A stretch of DNA of 64,000 nucleotides from NCBI RefSeq assembly GCF_022549225.1, contig NZ_JAKZFD010000015.1, positions 20,720 through 84,719 on the forward strand, read 5' to 3'. Made by a program: the position numbers and the translations under genes. Shown here piece after piece: positions 1 through 8,502 of the stretch. Every line of letters starts with the position of its first letter. Positions within the stretch are counted from its first letter, which is position 1. The notes beneath the pieces were generated by a model, which made no database searches, had not been told where the DNA came from, and worked only from the letters and a program-made list of their open reading frames with translations. The DNA is from Pelomonas sp. CA6 (lineage in GTDB: Bacteria > Pseudomonadota > Gammaproteobacteria > Burkholderiales > Burkholderiaceae_C).

Positions 1-200
1 GCTGATGGGCAAAGACTGGCATGCGCCGATTCTATAAACAGCAACGCCTCCCTACATGAGGCCGGGACTCCGGCAGACAAGCCGCTTTTCCGGATTTCGC
101 GTCAGCCGGCACGGACTGTCCCTCGGGGTGGTCCTGGATTGACACCCGGCTGACACGGATTCCAGAATCCGCGCCGGTGCTCAAGACACCGGGACGGAGT

Positions 201-206
201 AGGAGG
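201..206 (+). promoter_or_regulatory. Ribosome binding site of cspA
   Basis: AGGAGG lies 8 bases before the ATG at 215. It is a near-perfect Shine-Dalgarno sequence and fixes the start of the cold-shock gene. Confidence 0.8.
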
Positions 207-214
207 AAATAGAA

Positions 215-457
215 ATGGCGACTGGCACAGTCAAGTGGTTCAACGATGCCAAGGGCTTCGGATTCATCGAGCCCGAACAGGGTGGCGGAGATGTGTTCGC
301 ACATTTCTCCGCGATCCAGATGGACGGCTTCCGCACACTGAAACAGGGCAGCAAGGTCAGCTATGAGCTGGTCGACGGCCCCAAGGGTCAGCTGGCGCAG
401 AACATCCGGCCGCTGGAGATTGCGGTCGACAGCATGGATGTGCGCGCCGCGGCCTGA
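215..457 (+). CDS. cspA: Cold-shock protein, CspA family
   Basis: This 80-residue protein is a single cold-shock domain, a five-stranded OB fold that binds single-stranded RNA and DNA in the cytoplasm and melts RNA structure. The two RNA-binding motifs are visible: KGFGFIEP at residues 13-20 (RNP1) and DVFAHFS at about 26-32 (RNP2). The N-terminus [11 protein letters not shown] is typical of the family. The roughly 12-residue tail past the fold makes it slightly longer than the usual 67-70 residues. A strong ribosome binding site precedes the ATG and an intrinsic terminator follows, so it is probably a single-gene transcript. Whether it is cold-inducible or constitutive cannot be told from sequence. 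Confidence 0.95.
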   Translation: MATGTVKWFNDAKGFGFIEPEQGGGDVFAHFSAIQMDGFRTLKQGSKVSYELVDGPKGQLAQNIRPLEIAVDSMDVRAAA

Positions 458-478
458 ACCCCGCAGGCCCCACGCCAG

Positions 479-505
479 AAAGGCCCGCCTCGTGCGGGCC
501 TTTTT
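479..505 (+). terminator. Intrinsic terminator of cspA
   Basis: A 10-bp stem (AAAGGCCCGC paired with GCGGGCCTTT) with a 5-base loop is followed by a T run, 22 bases after the cspA stop codon. Confidence 0.85.
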
Positions 506-553
506 GCTGCGCTGCCGCGACACGCAGCAAGCGATGGCGGCCTCCCCGGAAAC

Positions 554-584
554 AAAAAGCCCCGCTCCAGGCTGGAGGCGGGGC
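554..584 (-). terminator. Intrinsic terminator of icd
   Basis: Read leftward, GCCCCGC pairs with GCGGGGC through an inner CTCCAG-type stem and is followed by TTTTT. It lies 36 bases past the icd stop codon and faces the cspA terminator. Confidence 0.85.
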
Positions 585-619
585 CAGGCATGCAGAACCG
601 GGGCTCGCCCGGCTGGGCA

Positions 620-1873
620 TCACATGTGGTCGATCATCACCTGACCGAAGCCCGAGCAGGACACCTGGGTCGCACCGTCCAGCAGGCGGGCGAAGTCATA
701 GGTGACCTTCTTGGACAGGATGGCCTTCTCCATGGAAGAGATGATCAAGTCGGCCGCCTCGGTCCAGCCCATGTGGCGCAGCATCATTTCGGCGGACAGG
801 ATCTCGGAACCGGGGTTTACATAGTCCTTGCCGGCGTACTTGGGCGCGGTGCCATGGGTGGCTTCGAACATCGCGACGGAGTCGCTCAGGTTCGCACCCG
901 GGGCGATGCCGATGCCGCCGACCTGGGCCGCCAGCGCGTCGGACACGTAGTCGCCGTTCAAGTTCAGCGTCGCGATCACCGAGTACTCGGCCGGGCGCAG
1001 CAGGATTTGCTGCAGGAAGGCGTCGGCGATGCTGTCCTTGACCACGATGTCCTTGCCGGTCTTCGGGTTCTTGAACTTGCACCACGGGCCGCCGTCGATC
1101 AGTTCGGCGCCGAACTCCTTCTGCGCCAGCGCATAAGCCCAGTCACGGAAGCCACCCTCGGTGAACTTCATGATGTTGCCCTTGTGCACGATGGTCACGC
1201 TGGGCTTGTCGTTGTCGATCGCGTACTGGATGGCCTTGCGGACCAGGCGCTCCGTGCCCTCCTTGGACACGGGCTTGACGCCGATGCCGGAGGTCTCGGG
1301 GAAGCGGATCTTCTTGACGCCGAATTCCTCTTGCAGGATCTTGATCAGCTTCTTGGCCTTGTCGCTCTGGGCCTCGAACTCGATGCCGGCGTAGATGTCT
1401 TCCGAGTTCTCGCGGAAGATCACCATATCGGTCTTCTCGGGTTCCTTGACCGGCGAGGGCACGCCCTTGAAGTAGCGCACCGGGCGCAGGCAGACGTAGA
1501 GGTCCAGCTCCTGGCGCAGCGCCACGTTCAGCGAGCGGATGCCGCCACCGACGGGAGTGGTCAGCGGACCCTTGATCGAGACCACATAGTCCTTCAGGAC
1601 CTGCAGGGTCTCCTCGGGCAGCCAGACGTCAGGGCCGTAGACCTTGGTCGACTTTTCGCCGGCGTAGATCTCCATCCAGTGGATTTTCTTGGCGCCGCCG
1701 TAGGCCTTGGCCACGGCCGCGTCAACCACCTTGATCATCACCGGCGTGATGTCGAAGCCGGTGCCGTCACCCTCGATGTAGGGAATGATGGGGTTGTTCG
1801 GGACGTTGAGCGAGAAGTCGGCGTTGACCGTGATCTTCTGCCCGCCCTCGGGCACCTTGATGTGCTGGTACAT
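620..1873 (-). CDS. icd: Isocitrate dehydrogenase (NADP-dependent)
   Basis: The 417-residue product matches the length of the E. coli type enzyme (416). It catalyses oxidative decarboxylation of isocitrate to 2-oxoglutarate in the TCA cycle, making NADPH in the cytosol. Visible features are [13 protein letters not shown] near the N-terminus, the substrate-binding segment [13 protein letters not shown] that holds the regulatory serine of the family, [13 protein letters not shown], and the C-terminal [14 protein letters not shown] coenzyme segment. The start [13 protein letters not shown] was chosen over an upstream ATG because it fits the family N-terminus and has a GGAGA-like site before it. 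It is followed by its own terminator. Confidence 0.97.
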   Translation of the reverse strand: MYQHIKVPEGGQKITVNADFSLNVPNNPIIPYIEGDGTGFDITPVMIKVVDAAVAKAYGGAKKIHWMEIYAGEKSTKVYGPDVWLPEETLQVLKDYVVSIKGPLTTPVGGGIRSLNVALRQELDLYVCLRPVRYFKGVPSPVKEPEKTDMVIFRENSEDIYAGIEFEAQSDKAKKLIKILQEEFGVKKIRFPETSGIGVKPVSKEGTERLVRKAIQYAIDNDKPSVTIVHKGNIMKFTEGGFRDWAYALAQKEFGAELIDGGPWCKFKNPKTGKDIVVKDSIADAFLQQILLRPAEYSVIATLNLNGDYVSDALAAQVGGIGIAPGANLSDSVAMFEATHGTAPKYAGKDYVNPGSEILSAEMMLRHMGWTEAADLIISSMEKAILSKKVTYDFARLLDGATQVSCSGFGQVMIDHM

Positions 1874-1986
1874 GGAGTCGTCTCCGCGAAACGCGTGGTT
1901 GGTGATGACGTAAAACGCCGATTCTAAGGCAGTGCAGCTTGCGCGACGCTGAAGCCATCGCTTCCGGCAGGGGCCGCCCAAGCGCT

Positions 1987-2019
1987 CAAAACGGCGGAGG
2001 CCGACAGGAACGGGGCCTC
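1987..2019 (-). terminator. Possible terminator after the TauE/SafE-like gene
   Basis: GAGGCC and GGCCTC form a 6-bp stem that overlaps the stop codon of the gene at 2018, with a short TTTT about 5 bases downstream on the minus strand. The stem is modest, so this is a weak call. Confidence 0.35.
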
Positions 2020-2755
2020 AGGTGCAGAAGGCCTTGACCTGATCCCAGACACCATGCCCGAGCGCCCAGATCGAGCTGCTGGCGAGCACGGCGCCGCCCA
2101 GGCGCACGGCCCAACGCATGTCGCCGCCCCGTTTCAGACCGCGGGCCAGCAGCCACGGGCCGACCAGCAGCCCCAGCCCCGAGCTGAGGGCGAAGCCGGC
2201 CATCACCGCCGCCCCCTGGACCGGCCCGCTGGCCAGCGCCGCGATCAGCAGCGCCGACTGCAGCAGTCCGCAGGGCCAGGCCAGCCAAGCCAGACCGGCC
2301 AATCCCGCGCGCCAAGTCCGGCCCGATGAGGCCACCACTGGCGGGGCCGCCGACGGCACGCTGAGCACCGCCCCCCCCTGGGCCAGCGCCGCCGACAGCT
2401 GCGCCGAGCCGATGACGGCGGGACGGGGCGCTGCACGGCCAATATTTTCGATCCAGGCCGGTTGGCGGCCACGCCACAGCAGATACAGGCCGAGCAGCAA
2501 AGCGCCCAGGTGCAGCATCACCCACAGCGGCCGCAGCATCGCGCTGCCCTGCGCCCAGCCGGCCAGGCCGCCGACGCTGGCGGCGACAAAGGCACCGCCC
2601 GCCATGTAGCTGAGCAAACGACCGAGCTGCAGCGCCGCCGTGGGGCGCGCCGCGCTGCCGGCAAGGCCGGTGCAGGCCGCGCCGCACATACTCAGGCAGT
2701 GCGGCGTGCCCGCCAGTCCCAGCAGCAGTGCGGAAAGAAGCAGTCCGGCATCCAT
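2018..2755 (-). CDS. Sulfite exporter TauE/SafE-type membrane protein (cytochrome oxidase biogenesis neighbour)
   Basis: This 245-residue, very hydrophobic protein has about six membrane segments and the N-terminal motif GTPHCLSMCGAACTGL, typical of the DsbD_2/TauE-like family often found beside cbb3 oxidase genes. Family members are thought to move copper, thiols or anions during cytochrome maturation; the substrate is not shown here. It lies 31 bases downstream of hemN on the same strand and is probably co-transcribed with it. The paired Cys in HCLSMC could bind metal. The overall family call is good; the link to oxidase assembly is inference from neighbours. Confidence 0.75.
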   Translation of the reverse strand: MDAGLLLSALLLGLAGTPHCLSMCGAACTGLAGSAARPTAALQLGRLLSYMAGGAFVAASVGGLAGWAQGSAMLRPLWVMLHLGALLLGLYLLWRGRQPAWIENIGRAAPRPAVIGSAQLSAALAQGGAVLSVPSAAPPVVASSGRTWRAGLAGLAWLAWPCGLLQSALLIAALASGPVQGAAVMAGFALSSGLGLLVGPWLLARGLKRGGDMRWAVRLGGAVLASSSIWALGHGVWDQVKAFCT

Positions 2756-2786
2756 GGGCGGCAGTATGCCAACGCGGGGCCGGGCT

Positions 2787-4190
2787 TCAGATGATGCGCG
2801 AGAAACGCTCGCGGGTACGGTCGGCCTGCAGATAGCGGTCGAAGACCATGGCCACGGCGCGCACGAAGAACCAGCCCATCGCGGTCACCTGGATGGCCTG
2901 CGGCTCCAGTTGCACCAGCCCGTCCTGTTCGTACTGAGCCAACTGGGCCAGCTCGGCGCGGAAGTAGTCGCGCATCGTGATCAGGTGGGCCAGCTCGATG
3001 GACTCGAACTCCACCCGCCCCTGGCACATCAGCGCCATGATGACCGCGCGCCGCACCAGATCGTCGCGACTCAAGGCCAGGCCACGCTGGATCGGCAATT
3101 GGCGCTGTCGCAGCGCGTCGTAGTACTCGTCCAGGGTCTTGGCGTTCTGCGCGTAATGGGCACCGACGCGGGAGATCGACGACACGCCGAGGCCGATCAG
3201 GTCGCAGTCCGGCTGGGTGCTGTAGCCCTGGAAATTGCGGTGCAGTCGCCCCTGGCGCTTGGCCACCGCCAGTGAATCTTCCGGCAGGGCGAAGTGGTCC
3301 ATGCCGATGTAGCAGTAACCATGACCGAGGAAGCCGCCGATCGCGCCCGACAGCATGCTGAGCTTGTCGGCGCCGGTGGGCAGCGCATGGTCGGCGATGC
3401 GGCGCTGCGACTTGAAGCGCTGCGGCAGGTGGGCGTAGCCGTACAGCGCGATGCGGTCCGGGCGCAGCGATGCGACCTGGTTCACCGTGTTCGCGAAGCT
3501 TTCCGGACTCTGCTTGGGCAGACCGTAGATCAGGTCCACGTTGGTGGACTCGAAGCCGAGTTGGCGCGCCTGCTGCATCAGCTGCTGCACGCTCTCGAAG
3601 CTCTGCATCCGGTGCACCGCCTTCTGGACCTCGGGATTGAAGTCCTGCACGCCGAAGCTCAGACGGTTGAAGCCGAGGCTGCGCAGGTGGCTCAGGCGCG
3701 CCTCGGTCACGGTACGCGGATCCACCTCGACAGACACCTCGGCGCCCGGGGCCAGCCGGAAGCGCTGGCGCAGCGACTGCATCAGCCGCGTCAGTTCGAC
3801 ATCTGACAGAAAAGTCGGCGAGCCACCGCCAAAGTGCAGCTGCGACACGCTGTTGGCCCCGCGCCCCAGGCGCTCCTGGACCAGATCCATTTCGCATTCC
3901 AGCGCGTCCAGGTACTCCGCGGCCTTCTCATGGTGCTTGGTGATCACCTTGTTGCAGGCGCAGTAGTAGCACAGCGACTCGCAGAACGGCACGTGCACAT
4001 AGATGGACAGAGGACTGGCCCCTCCCACGCCCTCGGCCCGCTGCGCGAGCGCCTGGCGGAAATGCTCGGCGGAGAAGGCTTCGACGAAACGGTCGGCCGT
4101 GGGGTACGAGGTGTAACGAGGGCCGGGCACGTCGAAACGGCGCAGCAGATCCTCGTTGATCGCGGGGGTGTGGTCAGTTTGCGGAACCAT
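2787..4190 (-). CDS. hemN: Oxygen-independent coproporphyrinogen III oxidase
   Basis: This 467-residue radical SAM enzyme converts coproporphyrinogen III to protoporphyrinogen IX without oxygen, in heme synthesis. The [4Fe-4S] motif CESLCYYC sits in HVPFCESLCYYCACNK at about residues 65-80, and the N-terminal GPRYTSYPTADRF is diagnostic of true HemN rather than the shorter HemW. Length fits the E. coli enzyme (457). It is divergent from fnr, with an FNR box in between, and is followed by the TauE/SafE-like gene, so heme supply is tied to low-oxygen control. Confidence 0.95.
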   Translation of the reverse strand: MVPQTDHTPAINEDLLRRFDVPGPRYTSYPTADRFVEAFSAEHFRQALAQRAEGVGGASPLSIYVHVPFCESLCYYCACNKVITKHHEKAAEYLDALECEMDLVQERLGRGANSVSQLHFGGGSPTFLSDVELTRLMQSLRQRFRLAPGAEVSVEVDPRTVTEARLSHLRSLGFNRLSFGVQDFNPEVQKAVHRMQSFESVQQLMQQARQLGFESTNVDLIYGLPKQSPESFANTVNQVASLRPDRIALYGYAHLPQRFKSQRRIADHALPTGADKLSMLSGAIGGFLGHGYCYIGMDHFALPEDSLAVAKRQGRLHRNFQGYSTQPDCDLIGLGVSSISRVGAHYAQNAKTLDEYYDALRQRQLPIQRGLALSRDDLVRRAVIMALMCQGRVEFESIELAHLITMRDYFRAELAQLAQYEQDGLVQLEPQAIQVTAMGWFFVRAVAMVFDRYLQADRTRERFSRII

Positions 4191-4223
4191 GGCAACACTG
4201 TGCCAAGGGCGACGGCAAAACGA

Positions 4224-4237
4224 TTGATCTCAGTCAA
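4224..4237. promoter_or_regulatory. FNR box between hemN and fnr
   Basis: TTGATCTCAGTCAA matches the FNR consensus TTGAT-N4-ATCAA at 9 of 10 defined bases. Its centre (4230.5) is about 41 bases from the hemN ATG and 56 bases from the fnr ATG. It could serve hemN activation, fnr autoregulation, or both. The distance to fnr allows a class II promoter with a short leader; for hemN the same geometry would give an almost leaderless transcript. Confidence 0.75.
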
Positions 4238-4286
4238 GCTTGTCGTGCATCATCGGGGAAACAATGGCGGCGCCTTGAGGACCATC

Positions 4287-5093
4287 ATGTTGAATCCGAA
4301 GTCAAGCCCCACCGCTCCCCCGGCCAATGAGTGTGCAGGAGCCCAGATAATCCAGCGCATGAACCCGAATCGCGCGATCCACATCGAACCCTTCAAGGTG
4401 GCCTGCTCCAGCTGCAACCTGCGCGAGCTGTGCTTGCCGGTGGGCCTGTCGCAACCCGACCTGGAGCGGCTGGATCGCCTGGTCGCGACGCGGCGCAATG
4501 TGAACCGAGGCGACACGCTGTTCCGTGCGGGCGACAGTTTCCAGTCGCTGTACGCGGTGCGCACCGGCTTCTTCAAGACCTGCGTGTCCGCTGAAGATGG
4601 GCGCGACCAGGTGACGGGCTTCCAGATGGCCGGCGAACTGCTGGGCCTGGATGGCATCAGCAATGACCGTCATGCCTGCGATGCCGTGGCGCTGGAGGAT
4701 TCGCAGGTTTGCGTGATCCCCTACAACCAGCTCGAAAGCCTGTCGCGCGAGTTCAACGACTTGCAGCACCAGTTCCACAAGATCATGAGCCGCGAGATCG
4801 TGCGCGACCATGGCGTGATGCTGCTGCTGGGCAGCATGCGCGCCGAAGAGCGCCTCGCCGCCTTCCTGCTCAATCTCACGCAGCGCCTGCAGGCGCGCGG
4901 CTTCTCGGCCTCCAGCCTGGTGCTGCGCATGACGCGCGAAGAGATCGGCTCCTACCTGGGGCTGAAGCTCGAAACCGTGAGCCGCACCTTCTCCAAGTTC
5001 CAGGAAGAAGGCCTGCTCGAAGTGAAGCAGCGCCAGATCCGCATCATCGATCAGACCGGTCTTCAACGCCTGGTCAACAGCGCCGCCTGCTGA
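4287..5093 (+). CDS. fnr: FNR-type oxygen-sensing transcription regulator
   Basis: This 268-residue Crp/Fnr family protein binds DNA when its oxygen-labile [4Fe-4S] cluster is intact. All four cluster ligands are present: C40, C43 and C49 in CSSCNLRELC, and C142 in SQVC, each offset by exactly 20 from E. coli FNR C20, C23, C29 and C122. The helix-turn-helix MTREEIGSYLGLKLETVSRTF keeps the E..SR residues that read TTGAT. The start at 4287 follows TTGAGG; an in-frame ATG at 4359 would give a protein 24 residues shorter. It probably controls the adjacent hemN and the cco operon, since both carry FNR boxes. Confidence 0.95.
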   Translation: MLNPKSSPTAPPANECAGAQIIQRMNPNRAIHIEPFKVACSSCNLRELCLPVGLSQPDLERLDRLVATRRNVNRGDTLFRAGDSFQSLYAVRTGFFKTCVSAEDGRDQVTGFQMAGELLGLDGISNDRHACDAVALEDSQVCVIPYNQLESLSREFNDLQHQFHKIMSREIVRDHGVMLLLGSMRAEERLAAFLLNLTQRLQARGFSASSLVLRMTREEIGSYLGLKLETVSRTFSKFQEEGLLEVKQRQIRIIDQTGLQRLVNSAAC

Positions 5094-5109
5094 AGACACC
5101 CGAGAGAAC

Positions 5110-5136
5110 AAAAGGGGCCGTTACCGGCCCTTTTTT
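5110..5136. terminator. Intrinsic terminator after fnr, usable from both sides
   Basis: AAAGGGGCC and GGCCCTTTTTT form a stem with a 6-base loop and a T run on the plus strand; the minus strand has an A-rich start that becomes a short T run. It lies 17 bases after the fnr stop and could also end the leftward cco operon. Confidence 0.8.
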
Positions 5137-5248
5137 GTTGGTGTCTGCGATCGGCACCGGCACGCGCCGTGATCCGGAAACAACAGCGAACGGTACTAAT
5201 GCACGGATCGCGCGCCCGTGGAGACTGGCAGATGTCGGCCGTTCGCGC

Positions 5249-5566
5249 TCAGCGCGGCCACATGCGCGGATGCGGCGGCGCCGAGGATTCCGGCGTCACG
5301 ACCAGCAGCGCGGTAATGGCATTCGAGACGCTGAACAACAGCCATAGCGCGAAGAAGCTCAGGCTGTACACCGTCTTGCGCGACAGCTGCATCTCCGCCC
5401 CAAACCAGGTGAGGTCGGCCGGATCGACCAGCGAGAACACGAGGGCCAGCGTCACGCCGGCCATCAAAAAGCTGGGCCACAGCACATACATCGCATAGCG
5501 ACTCAGTCGCCCAGGCTCAACAACAACACCCGGGCCGACATCCTGCGGATCCGGGCGCGCGTTCAT
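5249..5566 (-). CDS. Small membrane protein at the end of the cco operon
   Basis: This 105-residue protein has two likely membrane helices, around residues 27-47 (YVLWPSFLMAGVTLALVFSL) and 68-90. I do not recognise a named domain. Its ATG overlaps the fixH stop codon by 4 bases, so the two are translationally coupled and it is the last gene of the oxidase operon. Similar small two-helix proteins are common at this place in Burkholderiales; a role in oxidase assembly is inference only. Confidence 0.65.
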   Translation of the reverse strand: MNARPDPQDVGPGVVVEPGRLSRYAMYVLWPSFLMAGVTLALVFSLVDPADLTWFGAEMQLSRKTVYSLSFFALWLLFSVSNAITALLVVTPESSAPPHPRMWPR

Positions 5567-5844
5567 GGCTGCTTGCCACGGCTGGCGTCAGCCGCCGCGT
5601 TGTTGCGAGCCTTCATCGCCGGCTGCATCGCGGTGGCGCCATCGGCCGCGTCGTCGGCCGAGATCTGAGCACCGGGCTGAGCCGTGATCACCGGGTCCGG
5701 GTGGGTCAGCGCCATGCTGATCGTGATGGCGCAACCCAGCACCACCGCCGCCGGCCCGCCGACGACCAACCACATCACGCGGACCTTCCACCAAGGGGCG
5801 CCCGCGCCGTCCTGCGGCACCGCGGCTTGAACTGCTTGACTCAT
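5563..5844 (-). CDS. fixH: FixH/CcoH-like oxidase assembly protein
   Basis: This short (93-residue) protein has one N-terminal membrane helix (about residues 22-44, VRVMWLVVGGPAAVVLGCAI) and a periplasmic tail that begins TISMALTHPDPV. It resembles the truncated FixH/CcoH proteins of betaproteobacteria that help assemble cbb3 oxidase. The start at 5844 was preferred over an ATG at 5856 because GGAGGT lies 5 bases before it and overlaps the first ATG. It sits between ccoG and the small membrane gene. The tail is low-complexity (Ala, Asp, Asn), so the family call rests mostly on topology and context. Confidence 0.65.
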   Translation of the reverse strand: MSQAVQAAVPQDGAGAPWWKVRVMWLVVGGPAAVVLGCAITISMALTHPDPVITAQPGAQISADDAADGATAMQPAMKARNNAAADASRGKQP

Positions 5845-5865
5845 CCTGACCTCCATCTGCCGCGC

Positions 5866-7338
5866 TCAGCGCGGCAGCACAAATGTGGATTTCTCTTGAA
5901 CACTGTACTGCCGTTCGCCGCCTTGCGCCTCCCGGACGATCGAGAAGTGGATGGGGTGCGCCCCCGCCTTCTCATTGGCCGCGATCTCCGGCGGCACGCG
6001 CAGGGCCAGCGTGACCCAGCGCGCCTGCGCCGCATCAACCGTGATGGTGCCCGGCGCCGGCACAAAGCCCAGGCCCGGCAGTCCGTCCACCGACAGGTGG
6101 AAACGCTGCGGCAACTCCGTCGCGTTCATGATCTGCAGCCGGTAGACGTTCTCGATGTAGCCATCCTCGACCTGACGCGCCAGCGCGGCGCGATCACGAA
6201 CGATGTCCACCTTGAACGGCGTGCGCATCATCAGGCTCACGACCAGGGCGACGCAGATCAGCACCAGCCCGGCGGTATAGACCAGCACGCGGGGCCGGAA
6301 CATGCGCCGACGGACCTGTTCCTTGGTCCAGCCGTTGGCCATGCCATGCTGGGTGTCGTAGCGAATGAGGCCGCGCGCATAGCCCATCTTGTCCATCACG
6401 TCGTCGCAGACGTCGATGCAGGCCGCGCAGCCGATGCACTCGTATTGAAGACCCTTGCGGATGTCGATGCCCGTGGGGCAGACCTGGACGCAGAGCGTGC
6501 AGTCGACGCAAGATCCCAGGCCCAGCGCCTTGGGGTCCGCCTTCTTGGAACGCGAGCCCCGCGGTTCGCCGCGCGTCTCGTCGTAGGAAATGATCATCGT
6601 GTCCTTGTCGAACATCGCGCTCTGGAAGCGCGCGTAAGGACACATGTATTTGCAGACCTGCTCGCGCATGTAGCCGGCATTGCCATAGGTGGCAAAACCG
6701 TAGAACAGCACCCAGAAGGTTTCCCAGGGCCCCAGCGACGCGGCGGTGCGCATCAGGCCCAGCGAACCGAGGATCTCCTGGCCCAGCATGGTGATGGGCG
6801 TGAAGTAGCCCACGAAGGTGAAACCGGTCCACAGGCCGATCGCGATCCAGGCCGCCTGCTTGCCGCTCTTGCGCCAGAGCTTGTTCAAGCTCCATGGCGC
6901 GGCATCGAGCTTGATGCGTGCCTGGCGGTCGCCTTCAAAGCGCCGCTCCACCCACAGGTAGATCTCGGTGTACACCGTCTGCGGGCAGGCATAGCCGCAC
7001 CACAGCCGGCCTGCCACCGCGGTGAACAGGAACAGGCCATACGCCGAAATCAGCAGGATGGCCGTCAGGTAGATGAAGTCCTGCGGATACAGGACCAGTT
7101 CGAAGATGTAGAAACGGCGCGCGCCCAGGTCGAACAGCACGGCCTGGCGACCGTTCCAGTTCAGCCAAGGCAGCCCGTAGAACAGCAGTTGGGTGAGCCA
7201 GACCAGGGCCCAGCGCCAGGTGGCGAACCACCCGGACACGCTGCGCGGATAGATTTTCTTCTGCGCCTGGTAGAGAGAAACGTATTGCGACCCCTCCCCT
7301 TCGGAGGACGTGGCGGCAGCTGGCTTGGACTGGCTCAT
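5866..7338 (-). CDS. ccoG: Cytochrome c oxidase accessory protein CcoG (FixG/RdxA)
   Basis: This 490-residue membrane protein carries two 4Fe-4S motifs in a ferredoxin-like domain, CVDCTLCVQVCP and CIGCAACIDVC, at about residues 265-315. It also has the family segment LWCGYACPQTVYTEIY in the membrane part. CcoG is a cupric reductase in the copper supply for the cbb3 oxidase. At least five membrane helices are visible and the C-terminal 120 residues look like a periplasmic immunoglobulin-like domain. An ATG 39 bases upstream (7377) is possible, but MSQSKPAAA is the likelier start. It follows ccoP by about 90 bases. Confidence 0.93.
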   Translation of the reverse strand: MSQSKPAAATSSEGEGSQYVSLYQAQKKIYPRSVSGWFATWRWALVWLTQLLFYGLPWLNWNGRQAVLFDLGARRFYIFELVLYPQDFIYLTAILLISAYGLFLFTAVAGRLWCGYACPQTVYTEIYLWVERRFEGDRQARIKLDAAPWSLNKLWRKSGKQAAWIAIGLWTGFTFVGYFTPITMLGQEILGSLGLMRTAASLGPWETFWVLFYGFATYGNAGYMREQVCKYMCPYARFQSAMFDKDTMIISYDETRGEPRGSRSKKADPKALGLGSCVDCTLCVQVCPTGIDIRKGLQYECIGCAACIDVCDDVMDKMGYARGLIRYDTQHGMANGWTKEQVRRRMFRPRVLVYTAGLVLICVALVVSLMMRTPFKVDIVRDRAALARQVEDGYIENVYRLQIMNATELPQRFHLSVDGLPGLGFVPAPGTITVDAAQARWVTLALRVPPEIAANEKAGAHPIHFSIVREAQGGERQYSVQEKSTFVLPR

Positions 7339-7428
7339 CGGTACGACTTTCGCTTCACCCCCGCGGTCCGCCAGCACCCGACCTTGGATCGGGCCAGGAC
7401 GCTGGCGGCGCGTCAGCGAAGCAGGGAC

Positions 7429-8328
7429 TCAACGCTTGTTGGAGAGGCTCCAGACATAGGCGCCGAGCACGCGGATCTGCTCGGGGCTGAGGCGGGACTC
7501 ATGAGCCGGCATGACGTTGTTCTTGCCGTTGTTGATCATGTCCATCACCGCTTGCTCGCCCCAGCCATGCAACCAGACCTTGTCGGTCAGGTTCGGGGCG
7601 CCCAGGGCCTGGTTGCCCTTGCCGTCCGGACCGTGGCAGGCCGCGCAAGCACCGAACTTGGGCTTGCCCAGTTGCGCCGCGATCGCGTTGTGCGGGCTAC
7701 CGGAGAGGCTCAGCACGTAGTTGGCGAGATTGCGGACGTCGTCCGAGGTCCCAACCGCGGCGGCCATCGGCGGCATCACGCCGTTGCGACCCTTGCTGAT
7801 GGTCTGGATGATGGTGTCGTGGTCGCCACCGTACAGCCAGTCCTTGTCGGTCAGGTTGGGGAAGCCCTTGGAGCCGCGCGCGTCGGCGCCATGGCAGCTG
7901 GCGCAGTTGTTGGCGAACAGACGCTCGCCAATACCCATTGCCGCCGGGTCGGTCGCCAGCGCATCGGCGCTCTTGCCGTTGAACTGGGCATAGACCTCGC
8001 TGATGGCCTTCTGCGCCTTGGCCTGTTCGTTCTGGTACTGACCGGCACTGCTCCAGCCCAGGGTGCCCGCGTAGGTACCCAGGCCCGGGTAGAGCGCCAG
8101 ATAGGCACCCGAGAAGACCACGGTCAGCACGAACAGGCCCATCCACCAGCGCGGCAGCGGGTTGTTCAGCTCACGCAGGTCCTCGTCCCAGACGTGGCCG
8201 GTGGTGTTGTCGTTGGCCATCACGCGGCGGCGCGCCGCGATCATGAGCAGGACCAGGCAGGCGATCAGACCGACCACGGTCGTGGCAGCCACGAAGACCG
8301 CCCAGCCCCCCGAAATAAAGTCACTCAT
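7429..8328 (-). CDS. ccoP: cbb3-type cytochrome c oxidase subunit III, diheme
   Basis: This 299-residue subunit has two c-type heme motifs, CASCH at about residues 136-140 and CAACH at about 224-228, plus membrane segments at residues 7-28 and 60-80. It takes electrons from soluble cytochrome c or the bc1 complex and passes them to CcoO and CcoN. The start at 8328 has AAGGAG 6 bases upstream and overlaps the end of ccoQ by 8 bases. The distal axial methionines are probably those of GVMPPM and NVMPAH. Confidence 0.96.
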   Translation of the reverse strand: MSDFISGGWAVFVAATTVVGLIACLVLLMIAARRRVMANDNTTGHVWDEDLRELNNPLPRWWMGLFVLTVVFSGAYLALYPGLGTYAGTLGWSSAGQYQNEQAKAQKAISEVYAQFNGKSADALATDPAAMGIGERLFANNCASCHGADARGSKGFPNLTDKDWLYGGDHDTIIQTISKGRNGVMPPMAAAVGTSDDVRNLANYVLSLSGSPHNAIAAQLGKPKFGACAACHGPDGKGNQALGAPNLTDKVWLHGWGEQAVMDMINNGKNNVMPAHESRLSPEQIRVLGAYVWSLSNKR

Positions 8329-8491
8329 TCTTTGCTCCTTGCTTCGCCACCTCGGGTTCATCCGCGAACGGCAGCGCAGCCAGTTCATCGAAGCGGGCGC
8401 GATTGCGCTTGGCATAGGCCCATGCGGCGATGCCGATGAAGGCCACCATGGAGGCGAGCGTCACGAAAACGCGCACGTCATTGATATCCAT
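8321..8491 (-). CDS. ccoQ: cbb3-type cytochrome c oxidase subunit CcoQ
   Basis: This 56-residue protein has one membrane helix (about residues 8-26) followed by the basic turn AYAKRNRARFDELAALPF, which is typical of CcoQ/FixQ. CcoQ steadies the CcoP-CcoNO interaction. AAGGAG lies 7 bases before the ATG at 8491. The gene fits the gap between ccoO and ccoP and its last codons overlap the ccoP start in another frame (AATGAGTGA), suggesting coupled translation. Confidence 0.9.
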   Translation of the reverse strand: MDINDVRVFVTLASMVAFIGIAAWAYAKRNRARFDELAALPFADEPEVAKQGAKNE

Positions 8492-8502
8492 GGTGTATCT
8501 CC

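Noticed and set aside
1..214. A gene at the left end of the window
   Set aside because: Open frames there are antisense or too short and lack family features; it looks like the cspA upstream region.
5701..8439. A 912-codon open frame on the plus strand opposite ccoG and ccoP
   Set aside because: It is the antisense of clear oxidase genes; its product is His/Arg/Gln-rich low-complexity sequence typical of shadows in G+C-rich DNA.
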